DNA of 64,000 bases from Kibdelosporangium sp. MJ126-NF4 (GTDB lineage Bacteria; Actinomycetota; Actinomycetes; Mycobacteriales; Pseudonocardiaceae), in assembly GCF_000826545.1 (NCBI RefSeq), contig NZ_CDME01000011.1:894001-958000 (forward strand), given 5' to 3'. The translations under genes and the position numbers were made by a program. The notes beneath the pieces are model-generated. The model worked only from the letters and a program-made list of their open reading frames with translations. It did no database searches and was not told the DNA's origin. Numbering within the stretch: the first letter of the stretch is position 1; every line of letters begins with the position of its first letter. This document shows positions 53,561 through 62,815 of this stretch, one piece after another.

Positions 53561-54448
53561 ATGACGCCCATGCTGGAAGTCGCCGACCTGCGGCACACGT
53601 ACGGCTCCGGGCCCGCCGCGCACACCGCGGTGCAGAACCTCACCTTCGAGGTGGCCACGGGTGAGCTGGCGTGCATCGTCGGCCCGTCGGGCTGCGGCAA
53701 GTCGACGCTGCTGCGGTGCATCGCCGGACTGATCAAGCCGTCCGACGGCACAGTCTCGCTGCACGGGGACAAGATCGACCGCACACCGGAGGACCTGGCT
53801 GTGGTCTTCCAGGACTACAGCCGCTCGTTGTTCCCGTGGCTTTCGGTGCGCGGGAACGTGGAGTTCCCGTTGCGGTCGCGTGGCGTCTCGCGCGCCGACC
53901 GCCGCAAGCGTGCCGCCGAGGCACTGGAGTGGGTCGGTCTGACGGGCGCGGGTGCGAAGTACCCGTGGCAGTTGTCGGGCGGTATGCAGCAGCGCGTGTC
54001 GATCGCGCGTGCGCTGGCGTGCCAGCCTTCGCTGCTGCTGATGGACGAGCCGTTCGCGTCGGTCGACGCGCAGACCAGGTTCGAACTGGAGGACCTGCTG
54101 CTGCGCGTGCGGCGCGAGCACTCGAGCACCGTTCTGCTCGTCACGCACGACATCGACGAAAGCGTGTACCTCGGCGACCGGGTGCTGGTGCTGTCCAAGT
54201 CGCCCGCGTCGATCGTCGCTGACCTGCCCGTGGACCTGCCCGCCCAGCGCGACCAGATCACCACGCGTGAGTCGAAGAACTTCGTCACGCTGCGCGGTGA
54301 GGTCGCCCGGCTGCTGCACAACCAGCCCGCCGTCCAGCACGAGCCGGTCAAGCGGCCCACCCCGGCGCAGGAAGCGGGTGCGGCACAGCGGTTCCTCGAA
54401 GCCGAGCGCGAGCAGGCCCGGCGCCGCAGCGACGCCAGCACCGGCTGA
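53561..54448 (+). CDS. ABC transporter ATP-binding protein, SsuB/TauB/NrtD type
   Basis: The product is 295 aa. Walker A is GPSGCGKST, the Q-loop is in VVFQDYSRSLFPWLSV, the signature is LSGGMQQRVSIARAL, Walker B is LLLMDEPFASVD, and the switch His is in LVTHDIDES. The FPWLSV segment after the Q-loop is typical of the nitrate/sulfonate/taurine ATPases. The C-terminal 60 or so residues are an extra charged tail (EAEREQARRRSDAST). It energises the two upstream permeases. It is followed by a terminator. Confidence 0.92.
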   Translation: MTPMLEVADLRHTYGSGPAAHTAVQNLTFEVATGELACIVGPSGCGKSTLLRCIAGLIKPSDGTVSLHGDKIDRTPEDLAVVFQDYSRSLFPWLSVRGNVEFPLRSRGVSRADRRKRAAEALEWVGLTGAGAKYPWQLSGGMQQRVSIARALACQPSLLLMDEPFASVDAQTRFELEDLLLRVRREHSSTVLLVTHDIDESVYLGDRVLVLSKSPASIVADLPVDLPAQRDQITTRESKNFVTLRGEVARLLHNQPAVQHEPVKRPTPAQEAGAAQRFLEAEREQARRRSDASTG

Positions 54449-54464
54449 TCCCGTACGGAAACGA

Positions 54465-54497
54465 AAAGGCCCGCGCACGGTGCGCGGGCCTTTTTCG
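54465..54497 (+). terminator. Strong hairpin with T-tract after ATPase gene
   Basis: AAAGGCCCGCGCAC pairs GTGCGCGGGCCTTT (54465-54493), followed by TTTTCG. It lies 17 bp after the ATPase stop and separates the permease operon from the second binding-protein gene. Confidence 0.9.
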
Positions 54498-54719
54498 TCT
54501 ATATAGGACAGTTCAAACGGCGGTACGAAAACTACCAGTAAATGCGTCCCCCTGCAGTAATGATCGTATTTATCGGCCACTTGCCAACGGAGAGCTCCCG
54601 TGATCGATCTCCCTACAAGTCGATCTAGTGGTGTATAAAGCACCGCAGCGGAAAACACGGCACGATTTGGGCCCCGCGTCCATCTGTTCGGAGATCCCCA
54701 CTCCCAGATAAGGCAGCAC

Positions 54720-55745
54720 ATGCTTGGAAGAGGCAGTAGGTCTGTGCACACCCGCAGAACCGCCATCGGCATCCTGGGGTCCGCGGCCCTTGTCGCGGCG
54801 CTGAGCGGTTGCGGGCTCATCGGCGGTTCGAGCGACAGTGGCAACACCAACAACGGCAACGGACAGCTCGAACGGACGAAGATCCGGGTCGGCGCGATGC
54901 CGATCATCGACTCGACCCCGGTGCACCTCGCACAGCAGAAGGGGTACTTCAAGGAAGTCGGGCTCGAGGTCGAACTGGAGACCGTGACCGGCGCGGCGAC
55001 GGCGATCCCGAAACTGCTCTCCAACGAACTGCAGTTCACCTACGGCGCCTACGTGCCGGTGTTCCAGTCGCAGGCCAAGGGCAACGGTGACTTCAAGTTC
55101 GTCGCCGACAGCTACCAGACCGCCGAGAACATCTTCGTGATCATGGTTGGCAAGGACTCGCGGATCAAGACCCCGAAGGACCTCGCGGGCGCGCGGATCG
55201 CGACGAACACGAAGAACAGCATCACCGACCTGCTGGCGAAATCCGCGATGGAGACGGCGGGCGTGGACCAGTCGAAGATCACCTGGTTCGAGTTCCCGTT
55301 CCCGGACATGCAGGCGAAGCTGGCCGCCGGACAGATCGACGCGGCGGTGATCCTCGAACCGTTCGTCACCCAGGCGGCCAGGGAGATCGGCGCGACACCG
55401 ATCGTCGACACCTCGCAGGGCCCGACGGCGAACTTCCCCATCTCCGGCTACACGGGACTGTCGAAGTTCACCATCGACAACCCGAAAACCACGGAGGCCT
55501 TCCGCAAGGCGCTGCAGAAGGCGTCGGAAACCGCCCGCAACCGCGAGGAAGTGGAGAAGGCGGTCACCCAGTTCGTCAAGATCGACAAGGAAGTGGCCAA
55601 ACTGGTCCGGATCGGCACGTTCCCGACCAGTGTGGACCGCACACGCCTGCAACGGACCGTGGACCTGATGAAGCAGTACAAGATGCTCGAGCCGAACGCG
55701 AAGATCGACATCGACGCGATGATCTTCAAACCGGCGGCCAGCTGA
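54720..55745 (+). CDS. ABC transporter substrate-binding lipoprotein, second copy
   Basis: The product is 341 aa from ATG 54720; GTG 54744 is an alternative. The lipobox is LVAALSGCGL. It parallels the first binding protein throughout: RVGAMPIIDSTPVHLAQQKG, GLEVELETVTGAATA, FPFPDMQAKLAAGQIDAAVI, LEPFVTQAAREIGATPIVDT and a matching C-terminal VDRTRLQRTVDLMKQY. It is therefore a diverged paralogue with probably different specificity, serving the same permease. A terminator lies upstream, so it has its own promoter, not clearly visible. Confidence 0.87.
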   Translation: MLGRGSRSVHTRRTAIGILGSAALVAALSGCGLIGGSSDSGNTNNGNGQLERTKIRVGAMPIIDSTPVHLAQQKGYFKEVGLEVELETVTGAATAIPKLLSNELQFTYGAYVPVFQSQAKGNGDFKFVADSYQTAENIFVIMVGKDSRIKTPKDLAGARIATNTKNSITDLLAKSAMETAGVDQSKITWFEFPFPDMQAKLAAGQIDAAVILEPFVTQAAREIGATPIVDTSQGPTANFPISGYTGLSKFTIDNPKTTEAFRKALQKASETARNREEVEKAVTQFVKIDKEVAKLVRIGTFPTSVDRTRLQRTVDLMKQYKMLEPNAKIDIDAMIFKPAAS

Positions 55746-55757
55746 TGTAGCCGGGAT

Positions 55758-55810
55758 GCACCGAAGGCCGCCTTGGTTGCGGCCAGTGCACCGAAGGCCA
55801 CCTTGGTTGC
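55758..55810. repeat. Two copies of the 23-nt palindromic repeat
   Basis: Units at 55758-55780 and 55788-55810, separated by 7 nt, are the same unit as the array at 35153-35466. They lie between a plus-strand gene end (55745) and a minus-strand gene end (55890). Confidence 0.88.
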
Positions 55811-55853
55811 GCGGGTCAGCGCGGGTGGGCGGGCGTTCTCGGGTATTCGTGTT

Positions 55854-55880
55854 CCCTCCCGGATGAGCTGTCCGGGAGGG
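55854..55880 (-). terminator. Hairpin before DUF4253 gene end
   Basis: CCCTCCCGGA (55854-55863) pairs TCCGGGAGGG (55871-55880) with a 7-nt loop, 10 bp beyond the DUF4253 stop. The GTTCCCTCCC edge resembles the outer arm of the hairpin elements at 28.4 and 41.6 kb. Confidence 0.7.
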
Positions 55881-55889
55881 ATCGCCGTC

Positions 55890-56459
55890 TCAGCGCCAGC
55901 GGAAATGCCACCGTCGCATCCGGACCAGGCCGCGGGAAAGCTGCGGCAGGGTCCCGGGAAGCCGAGGACAGAACGACCGGTGCTCGTTCGCGACGACCAG
56001 GGCGTGGTGCAGTTCGGTTGGCGGCGCCGACACCGACAGCATCATCTCGCGCGCACCCAGCACCACCAGGGTCGCGCCGAACCTGTCCTCCCAGCTGCGC
56101 AGGATCGCCGACATCGCGGGCCTGCCGAGGCGGGCAGGCACATCAGCCGGGCGGGTGGCCTCCACCAGGCCGAGACGATAGGCCGGACGCTTGTTGGCGA
56201 TCATCACCGCACCCGCGATGCCCGCCTCGGCCTGCGGGTCGTGCCGATCGACCGCGCGCCGCGCCGCCTCGGGCACGAAACCGGCCTCCGGCGGGATGCC
56301 GAGCCCCCCGGACGGCACGAGCACCGGCCACAACCGGGTTCGGGAGTAGTCAGCGACCCGGTCAAGATAGGAATGCGGATCGGTCAGCACCGCGTCGGTC
56401 AACCAGATCTCCCCGTGCCAGCTGCCCAGTGCCGCCGGAGCGATCGTCATAGCCGTCAT
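55890..56459 (-). CDS. DUF4253 domain-containing protein
   Basis: The product is 189 aa from ATG 56459, with a GAGGGG site about 7 nt upstream; ATG 56450 is also possible. The C-terminal half is a DUF4253 domain (VEATRPADVPARLG, AILRSWEDRFGATLVVLG, LSVSAPPTELHHALVVANEHRSFCP). The N-terminal half has WPVLVPSGGLG. The family's function is unknown; it occurs in actinobacteria, sometimes as a possible immunity-type protein, though nothing here shows that. No signal or membrane segment. Confidence 0.85.
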   Translation of the reverse strand: MTAMTIAPAALGSWHGEIWLTDAVLTDPHSYLDRVADYSRTRLWPVLVPSGGLGIPPEAGFVPEAARRAVDRHDPQAEAGIAGAVMIANKRPAYRLGLVEATRPADVPARLGRPAMSAILRSWEDRFGATLVVLGAREMMLSVSAPPTELHHALVVANEHRSFCPRLPGTLPQLSRGLVRMRRWHFRWR

Positions 56460-56560
56460 CGCGTACCCCTCGCCTCGAACGTGTGTTCGAATATAACGCT
56501 ATCCGAAGGGTCCGACAATGTCGGGTGGCCCTCGCTGCGCGAGGGCGGTGATCTGCTCCT

Positions 56561-58234
56561 TCAGCTCACCTCTGGGATCGGAGGGCCGAGGAGGTCGTCG
56601 GCATCCATGATCGTGTAGGCGTAGCCCTGTTCGGCCAGGAAGCGTTGGCGGTGGGCGGCGTACTCCGTGTCCAGGGTGTCCCGGGAGACCACCGAGTAGA
56701 AGTGGGCCTGGCGTCCGTCCGCCTTGGGGCGCAGGAGCCTGCCGAGGCGCTGGGCTTCCTCCTGGCGGGAGCCGAAGGTTCCGGACACCTGCACCGCCAC
56801 CGAGGCCTCCGGCAGGTCGATCGAGAAGTTCGCGACCTTCGAGACCACCAGGGTCGGCAGTTCGCCGTTGCGGAACGCGTCGAAGAGGGCCTCGCGCTCC
56901 TTGTTCTTCGTCGAGCCCTGCACGATCGGGGCGTTCAGCTCCGCGCCGAGCTCGTCGAGCTGGTCGAGGTAGGCGCCGATCACCAGCGCCGGTTCTCCCG
57001 GGTGCTTGTCCAGGATGCTGCGGACGACCGGCAGCTTCGTGCGGGCCGTCGAGCAGAGCTTGTAGCGCTCCTCCGGTTCGGCTGTCGCGTACTTCAGACG
57101 CTCGGCGTCCGTCAGTGTCACGCGGACCTCGGTGCACTCCGCCGGGGCGATCCAGCCCTGCGCCTCGATGTCACGCCACGGCACGTCGTAACGCTTCGGG
57201 CCGATCAGGGAGAACACGTCTCCTTCACGGCCGTCCTCACGCACCAGCGTCGCCGTCAGCCCCAGGCGGCGGCGGGACTGCAGGTCCGCCGTCATCCGGA
57301 AGACCGGCGCGGGCAGCAGGTGCACCTCGTCGTAGACGATCAGGCCCCAGTCTCGGGAGTCGAACAGCTCGAGGTGCCGGTACTCGCCCCTGGTCTTGCG
57401 CGTGATGACCTGGTAGGTCGCGATGGTGACCGGCCGGATCTCCTTGCGTTCACCGGAGTACTCGCCGATCTCCTCCTCGGTCAGCGAGGTCCGCGCGATC
57501 AGTTCACGCTTCCACTGCCGCCCGGCGACGGTGTTCGTCACCAGGATCAACGTCGTCGCCTGCGCCTCGGCCATCGCCGCCGCGCCGACGAGCGTCTTGC
57601 CCGCGCCACACGGCAGGACCACGACTCCGGAGCCACCGGCCCAGAACGTCTGCGCCGCCATGCGCTGGTAGTCACGCAGCTGCCAGCCGTCCTCCTCCAG
57701 GGCGATCGCGTGCGCCTCGCCGTCGACATAGCCCGCCAGGTCCTCGGCGGGCCAGCCGACCTTCAGCAGGACCTGCTTGAGACGGCCGCGCTCGCTCGGA
57801 TGCACGATGACCGTGTCGTCGTCGATCCGGGCACCCAGCATCGGCGAGACCTTCTTGTGGCGCAGCACCTCCTCCAGCACCGCGCGGTCGTTCGCGTTCA
57901 TCACCAGGCCGTGCGCCGGGCTGTGCAGCAGCTGCAGCCTGCCGAACCTGCCCATCGTGTCCACGACGTCGATCAGCAACGGCTGAGGCACCGGGTACCG
58001 CGAGAACCGCGTGAGGGCGTCGACGACCTGTTCGGCGTCGTGCCCGGCGGCACGGGCGTTCCACAGCGCGAGCGGCGTCACCCGGTAGGTGTGCACGTGC
58101 TCGGGCGCGCGCTCCAGCTCGGCGAACGGCGCGATGGCCATCCGCGCCTCGCCGGACTGTGGATGATCGACTTCCAGCAGCAGCGTCTTGTCGGACTGCA
58201 CGATCAAAGGGCCGTCGGTCACTGTGTGAACCAT
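56561..58234 (-). CDS. XPB/Ssl2-type DNA repair helicase
   Basis: The product is 557 aa from ATG 58234. The N-terminal damage-recognition-like/XPB domain covers about 10-170. The helicase core has Walker A LPCGAGKT (207-214), DEVH box YDEVHLLP (302-305), motif III LTATL, the XPB-specific RED motif (332-334), and motif VI QRLGRLLRP. The thumb region lies between. It is a 3'-5' DNA translocase/helicase of the eukaryote-like XPB family, known in actinobacteria (M. tuberculosis ercc3). The helicase-associated partner is at 38.1 kb instead of adjacent. It is divergent from the LppU-like gene. Confidence 0.93.
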   Translation of the reverse strand: MVHTVTDGPLIVQSDKTLLLEVDHPQSGEARMAIAPFAELERAPEHVHTYRVTPLALWNARAAGHDAEQVVDALTRFSRYPVPQPLLIDVVDTMGRFGRLQLLHSPAHGLVMNANDRAVLEEVLRHKKVSPMLGARIDDDTVIVHPSERGRLKQVLLKVGWPAEDLAGYVDGEAHAIALEEDGWQLRDYQRMAAQTFWAGGSGVVVLPCGAGKTLVGAAAMAEAQATTLILVTNTVAGRQWKRELIARTSLTEEEIGEYSGERKEIRPVTIATYQVITRKTRGEYRHLELFDSRDWGLIVYDEVHLLPAPVFRMTADLQSRRRLGLTATLVREDGREGDVFSLIGPKRYDVPWRDIEAQGWIAPAECTEVRVTLTDAERLKYATAEPEERYKLCSTARTKLPVVRSILDKHPGEPALVIGAYLDQLDELGAELNAPIVQGSTKNKEREALFDAFRNGELPTLVVSKVANFSIDLPEASVAVQVSGTFGSRQEEAQRLGRLLRPKADGRQAHFYSVVSRDTLDTEYAAHRQRFLAEQGYAYTIMDADDLLGPPIPEVS

Positions 58235-58369
58235 CTCCTCATCCGCGGGGCCACCCCCCAGTGTGCCAACACGGTGACCAGCGGCAAAAATCCCCGCCGT
58301 TCCGGCATGCGGGGTGCCGTCGGGCGAGTACGGTTGGCGCGAATCGTGACTGATCAAGCTGGGGATTCG

Positions 58370-59143
58370 ATGACCTACCCTCCTCAGGGGCCGGGACAGT
58401 ACCCGCCGCCCCAGGGCTACCCGCCACCACCGCAACCCGGGTACCAGTACCCAGGCCAACAGCAGTACCAACCGCAGCCCGGGTACCCGCCGCCTGGCGG
58501 GCCCCAGCAGCAGTATCCGCCGCCGTCGGACCCGAGCGGGTTCCCGCAGCAGCAGTACCCGCCGCCAGCCGACCCGGGCGGATACCCACAGCAAGGTGGC
58601 TTCACGCCGCCGCCGAACCTGCCGCCACCCATCCCGCGCAAGGCCTCGGCCGGTCGCAAGGTCGGGATCGGCATCGTGGCGCTCGCTGTCGTCGGCCTGG
58701 TCGTCTTCGGGATCATCAACTGGGGCACAGGCGCCGCAGCGGCCGAGGCGGGCGACTGCATCAAGGTCGTCAGCGCGTCGAGCGCCGACGCGGAGAAAGC
58801 CGACTGCGGCACGCAGGAAGCCGTGTACAAGGTGGCCAAGAAGCTCGACAGCTCGGCCAGCTCGTGCCCGAAGGGCGACTACACCGAGTGGACCCGGCGC
58901 AAACGCGGCGACACGATGAAGCTCTGCCTGATGCTCAACGCCAAGGAAGGCGACTGCTTCAAGATCCCGACCGGCGGCGGCAGCCAGGCCGACGAGCGGG
59001 TCGCGTGCGGCACGAGCGGTGCGTACAAAGTGCTCAAGGTCGTGACCGGCAAGGCGGAGAAAACGGCCTGCGGCAGGGGAAACCTGGCCGCCGTCTACTC
59101 CGAACCGGCCACGACACTCTGCCTCGACCAAGGCAAGAGCTGA
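58370..59143 (+). CDS. LppU/SCO3897-like membrane protein with Pro/Gln/Tyr-rich N-terminus
   Basis: The product is 257 aa from ATG 58370. About 95 residues of PPxxYP-type low complexity are followed by one membrane helix (KVGIGIVALAVVGLVVFGII). An extracellular domain then carries two similar halves with Cys pairs (AGDCIKVVSASSADAEKADC and EGDCFKIPTGGGSQADERVAC), characteristic of LppU/SCO3897 proteins. It is predicted to have the Cys-rich part outside the cell. The function is unknown. Confidence 0.85.
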   Translation: MTYPPQGPGQYPPPQGYPPPPQPGYQYPGQQQYQPQPGYPPPGGPQQQYPPPSDPSGFPQQQYPPPADPGGYPQQGGFTPPPNLPPPIPRKASAGRKVGIGIVALAVVGLVVFGIINWGTGAAAAEAGDCIKVVSASSADAEKADCGTQEAVYKVAKKLDSSASSCPKGDYTEWTRRKRGDTMKLCLMLNAKEGDCFKIPTGGGSQADERVACGTSGAYKVLKVVTGKAEKTACGRGNLAAVYSEPATTLCLDQGKS

Positions 59144-59155
59144 CCGTTCTGACAC

Positions 59156-59208
59156 GCAACCAAGGTGGCCTTCGGTGCGCTGGCCGCACCCAAGGTGGCC
59201 TTCGTTGC
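59156..59208. repeat. Two inverted copies of the 23-nt palindromic repeat
   Basis: Units at 59156-59178 and 59186-59208 lie in reverse orientation, again 7 nt apart. They fill the gap between the LppU-like (+) and PPOX (-) gene ends. Confidence 0.88.
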
Positions 59209-59218
59209 GCGAACCGCG

Positions 59219-59656
59219 CTAGTCGGCGACGTTGGCGTGGGCGATGACCTTGGTTATCCGCCCACGGACCAACAGCTCACCGGGGACGGCGTTGCGCTTG
59301 CCGAACACCTCGGCCTTGTCCTCCCCCATGTAGCGCGCGGCCAGCCGGGTGGCCCAGACCAGTGACTCGTCCAGGTCCTCCGAGATGACGGCCTCGGCCT
59401 GGATGACCACGTAGGAGTAGGGCGGCTCGGAGACGTCCACGCAGATCGAGAACCGCGGGTCACGCCGTAGTGCCTTGCCCTTCACCGTCTCGGCGCCGGT
59501 GTTGAAGATGATCTCGTCGTGGCCGTCCTGGTCGTTGAGCAGGAACCAGATCGGGGCGATGTGGGCAGCTCCGTTGGCCCGGACAGTGGCGAGCTTGCCC
59601 GTGCGGGTGCCGTCCGAGGCGAAGGCCCACCACTGTTCCCGTGACATGTTGTCCAT
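59219..59656 (-). CDS. PPOX-class (flavin/F420-binding split-barrel) oxidoreductase
   Basis: The product is 145 aa from ATG 59656; ATG 59647 is possible. It is a split beta-barrel of the pyridoxamine-phosphate-oxidase-like family (KLATVRANGAAHIAPIWFLL, TVKGKALRRDPRFSICVDV, PPYSYVVIQAEAVI). Actinobacterial members of this size often bind F420 and reduce or sequester small molecules. F420 rather than FMN is an inference. It is divergent from the cox operon. Confidence 0.85.
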   Translation of the reverse strand: MDNMSREQWWAFASDGTRTGKLATVRANGAAHIAPIWFLLNDQDGHDEIIFNTGAETVKGKALRRDPRFSICVDVSEPPYSYVVIQAEAVISEDLDESLVWATRLAARYMGEDKAEVFGKRNAVPGELLVRGRITKVIAHANVAD

Positions 59657-59831
59657 GAACAGCACGATGCCGCACAGCGCCCGGGTACGCCGCGCGACCA
59701 CCGCCGACGGTTAGAACGTTCGGCCGAATTGATCCGTGGATTCGGTGGAAAAGTGCCTTTCGCTCCGCAGATATTGACCGTGGTCGGCGCGGGGTTGATT
59801 GACCGCGCAATCGGTAGCAGTCTCGGACGGG

Positions 59832-59847
59832 TGTGAGCGTGATCACG
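59832..59847. promoter_or_regulatory. CRP-type palindrome upstream of coxS
   Basis: TGTGA-GCGTGA-TCACG, inside a perfect GAGCGTGATCACGCTC palindrome, about 48 bp before coxS. It has the same form as the site ahead of rpf at 34186-34201. Confidence 0.6.
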
Positions 59848-59894
59848 CTCGCACGCGTTCCCGAGCCCACCACCGAGCCAACGTTGGAGACGCT

Positions 59895-60437
59895 ATGCGG
59901 ATCACCGTCGGCGTCGACGGGACCAGGTACACGGACGATGTCGAGCCCCGCATGTTGCTTGTGCACTACTTGCGAGAGCGGCTCGGCAAAACCGGAACCG
60001 TGGTCGGATGCGACACCAGCAACTGCGGGGCTTGTACCGTGCATCTGGACGGTCACAGCGTGAAGTCCTGCTCAGTCCTCGCGGTCCAGGCCGACGGCTG
60101 CGAGGTCACCACGATCGAGGGCCTGGCCCGTGACGGCCGGATGCACCCCGTGCAACAGGCGTTCCACGACAACCACGCTCTGCAGTGTGGTTTCTGCACG
60201 CCCGGGATGATCATGCAGGCGATCGACCTGCTCGCCGACGATCCCGACCCCGACGACAACGCCGTCCGGCACGGCCTCGAGGGAAACCTCTGCCGCTGCA
60301 CCGGTTACCAGAACATCGTGCGCGCGGTCCGCGACGCCGCGTCGAAGATGGCGCCCGGCGCAGGTCCCGCCGCCGAGCAAGTGTCCGACTCGGAGATCAC
60401 TTCCCGCGCGGCCAGCCACACGGGAGGCGGTAACTGA
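59895..60437 (+). CDS. coxS: Molybdo-hydroxylase small subunit, two [2Fe-2S] clusters (CoxS-type)
   Basis: The product is 180 aa from ATG 59895 with GGAG upstream. A plant-type ferredoxin cluster is bound by Cys39, 44, 47 and 59 ([20 protein letters not shown]). The second cluster is in the four-helix domain at Cys98, 101, 133 and 135 ([19 protein letters not shown]). It carries electrons from the molybdenum subunit to the FAD subunit. The stop shares one base with the coxL start (TGATG). The C-terminal 30 residues are an extra Ser/Gly-rich tail. Confidence 0.93.
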   Translation: MRITVGVDGTRYTDDVEPRMLLVHYLRERLGKTGTVVGCDTSNCGACTVHLDGHSVKSCSVLAVQADGCEVTTIEGLARDGRMHPVQQAFHDNHALQCGFCTPGMIMQAIDLLADDPDPDDNAVRHGLEGNLCRCTGYQNIVRAVRDAASKMAPGAGPAAEQVSDSEITSRAASHTGGGN

Positions 60438-62815
60438 TGACCGCCACCGCCGAGCCGGAAGTAGGCAAGGCACGTCTACGCAAAGAGGACGAGCGGCTGG
60501 TCACCGGACGAACCCGGTGGACGGACAACATCACGCTGCCCGGCATGCTGCACCTCGCCGTGCTGCGCAGTCCACTGGCACACGCCAGGATCGCGAGCAT
60601 CGACACGGCCGCGGCCCGCGAGATGCCCGGTGTCATCGCGGTGTTCACCGGCACGGACCTCGATCCAGCCGGAGAGATCGGCCTGCCGTGCGCGTGGCCG
60701 GTCACGCCGGACATGAAGCACCCGAGACGCCCGGTCCTGGCCGCCGACAAGGTGAACTTCGCCGGTGAGGGCGTCGCCGTGGTGGCCGCGCGCAGCGCCG
60801 CAGAAGCCGAGGACGCGCTGGAGGCCATCGACGTCGAGTACGAGGACCTCCCGGTCGTCCTGGACATGGAGGCCGCGCTGGCCGAGGGCACCACGGTCAT
60901 CCACGAGGACCTCGGCACGAACGAGAACGCCGTGTGGGTCTTCGACTCCGGCGAGGCGGGCACCGGCGGCAACGTCCAGCAGGCCATCCAGGACGCTGCG
61001 ACATCCGGGGTCACCATCACCCGCCGGTTCCGCCAGCAGCGGCTGATCCCGGCTTTCATGGAGCCGCGCGCCACGGTCGTCGACCCGACCGGGCCACAGC
61101 TGACCGTCTGGTCGTCCACCCAGATCCCGCACATCCTGCGGGTGATGACCGCGCTGACTCTCGGCGTGCCGGAACACAAGCTCCGAGTGATCGCGCCGGA
61201 CGTCGGCGGCGGTTTCGGCGGCAAGATCGGCGTGCTGCCCGAGGAGCTGATGGCCATCCTGGTCGCCCAGCGACTCGGCAAACCGGTGAAGTGGAACGAA
61301 AGCCGGTCCGACTGCATGATCACCGCGCACCACGGCCGCGACCAGATCCAGGACATCACCATCACCGCGACACGCGACGGCACGATCACCGGACTGAAGG
61401 TCGACCTGCTCGCCGACATGGGCGCGTACCTCGGCGTGGTCGCGCCAGGAGTGCCGCTGCTGGGCGCGTTCATGTTCAACGCCATCTACAAGATCCCCGC
61501 GTACCGGTTCGCGTGCACCAACGTGTTCACCAACAAGACGATCACCGACGCCTACCGCGGCGCCGGGCGTCCGGAGGCCACGTTCGCGATCGAGCGGATC
61601 ATGGACGAGCTCGCCGTCGAGCTCGGCATGGATCCGTTGGCGCTGCGGGAGAAGAACTGGATCAAACACGAGGAGTTCCCGTACACCACGGTCGCCGGGC
61701 TGACCTACGACTCCGGCAACTACGAGGCCGCGACCGAACGGGCCATGCAGCTGTTCGACTACGACGGGCTGCGGCGCGAACAGCAGGAGCGCCGTGCTTC
61801 GAACGATCCCGTCCAGCTGGGCATCGGCATCTCGACGTACACAGAGATGTGTGGCCTGGCGCCGTCGCGCGTGCTCGGCTCGTTGGCGTACGGCGCGGGC
61901 GGCTGGGAGCACGCGGCGATCCGCATGCTGCCGACGGGCAAGGTCGAGGTGGTGACCGGATCGTCCGCACACGGCCAAGGGCACGAGACGGCGTGGAGCC
62001 AGATCGTGGCCGACCAGCTCGGGATTCCGTTCGAGGACATCGAAGTTCTGCACGGCGACACACAGTTCTCGCCGAGAGGCATGGACACCTACGGTTCCCG
62101 GTCGCTCACGGTCGGTGGGACCGCGCTGGTCCTCGCCGCACACCGGGTGGTCGACAAGGCAAAACCGGTCGCGGCGCACATCATGGAGTGCTCGGTCGAC
62201 GACATCGAGTTCACCGGCGGCAAGTTCGCCGTGCAGGGCACCGACAAGTCGGTCGGCATCCAGGACATCGCGCTCGCCGTGTTCGCCGCGCACGACCTGC
62301 CGGACGGTTTCGAGGCCAACCTCGACTCCGACGCCACCTTCGACCCGGACAACTTCTCCTACCCACACGGGACACACCTGTGTGCGACCGAAGTGGACAC
62401 TGAGACCGGGCGCGTGACGATCCGGTCGTACGTCTGCGTGGACGACGTCGGGAAGGTCGTCAACCCGTTGATCGTCGAAGGCCAGGTGCACGGCGGCCTG
62501 GCGCAGGGCATCGCCCAGGCGCTGTACGAGGAAGCGGTGCACGACGAAAGCGGAACGCTGACCACGGGCACGTTCGCCGACTACTACCTGCCGTCCGCGG
62601 CGGACATGCCGACGTTCGTGACCGACCGCACCGAGACGCCGTCGACGACGAACCCGTTGGGCGTCAAGGGTGTCGGCGAGGCGGGCACGATCGCCTCCAC
62701 ACCGGCCGTCGTCAACGCGATCGTCGACGCGGTCAGGCACATGGGCGTGCGCGACGTCGAGATGCCGTGCTCGCCGATGCGCGTGTGGCAAGCGATCCAG
62801 GGAGGTGCGCGATGA
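60437..62815 (+). CDS. coxL: Molybdopterin-binding large subunit, form II CoxL/xanthine-dehydrogenase-like
   Basis: The product is 792 aa. It has molybdopterin-cytosine-dinucleotide enzyme motifs: GGGFGGKIGVLPEE, the active-site loop AYRGAGR (372-378), and near the C-terminus GVKGVGEAGTIASTPAVVNAI with the catalytic Glu. AYRGAGR marks form II; true CO oxidisers (form I) have AYxCSFR. CO is therefore not assured as the substrate; an aldehyde or N-heterocycle is equally likely. It is translationally linked to both neighbours. Confidence 0.93.
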   Translation: MTATAEPEVGKARLRKEDERLVTGRTRWTDNITLPGMLHLAVLRSPLAHARIASIDTAAAREMPGVIAVFTGTDLDPAGEIGLPCAWPVTPDMKHPRRPVLAADKVNFAGEGVAVVAARSAAEAEDALEAIDVEYEDLPVVLDMEAALAEGTTVIHEDLGTNENAVWVFDSGEAGTGGNVQQAIQDAATSGVTITRRFRQQRLIPAFMEPRATVVDPTGPQLTVWSSTQIPHILRVMTALTLGVPEHKLRVIAPDVGGGFGGKIGVLPEELMAILVAQRLGKPVKWNESRSDCMITAHHGRDQIQDITITATRDGTITGLKVDLLADMGAYLGVVAPGVPLLGAFMFNAIYKIPAYRFACTNVFTNKTITDAYRGAGRPEATFAIERIMDELAVELGMDPLALREKNWIKHEEFPYTTVAGLTYDSGNYEAATERAMQLFDYDGLRREQQERRASNDPVQLGIGISTYTEMCGLAPSRVLGSLAYGAGGWEHAAIRMLPTGKVEVVTGSSAHGQGHETAWSQIVADQLGIPFEDIEVLHGDTQFSPRGMDTYGSRSLTVGGTALVLAAHRVVDKAKPVAAHIMECSVDDIEFTGGKFAVQGTDKSVGIQDIALAVFAAHDLPDGFEANLDSDATFDPDNFSYPHGTHLCATEVDTETGRVTIRSYVCVDDVGKVVNPLIVEGQVHGGLAQGIAQALYEEAVHDESGTLTTGTFADYYLPSAADMPTFVTDRTETPSTTNPLGVKGVGEAGTIASTPAVVNAIVDAVRHMGVRDVEMPCSPMRVWQAIQGGAR

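Noticed and set aside
60437..62815. Form I CO dehydrogenase
   Set aside because: The active-site loop is AYRGAGR, lacking the Cys of AYxCSFR.
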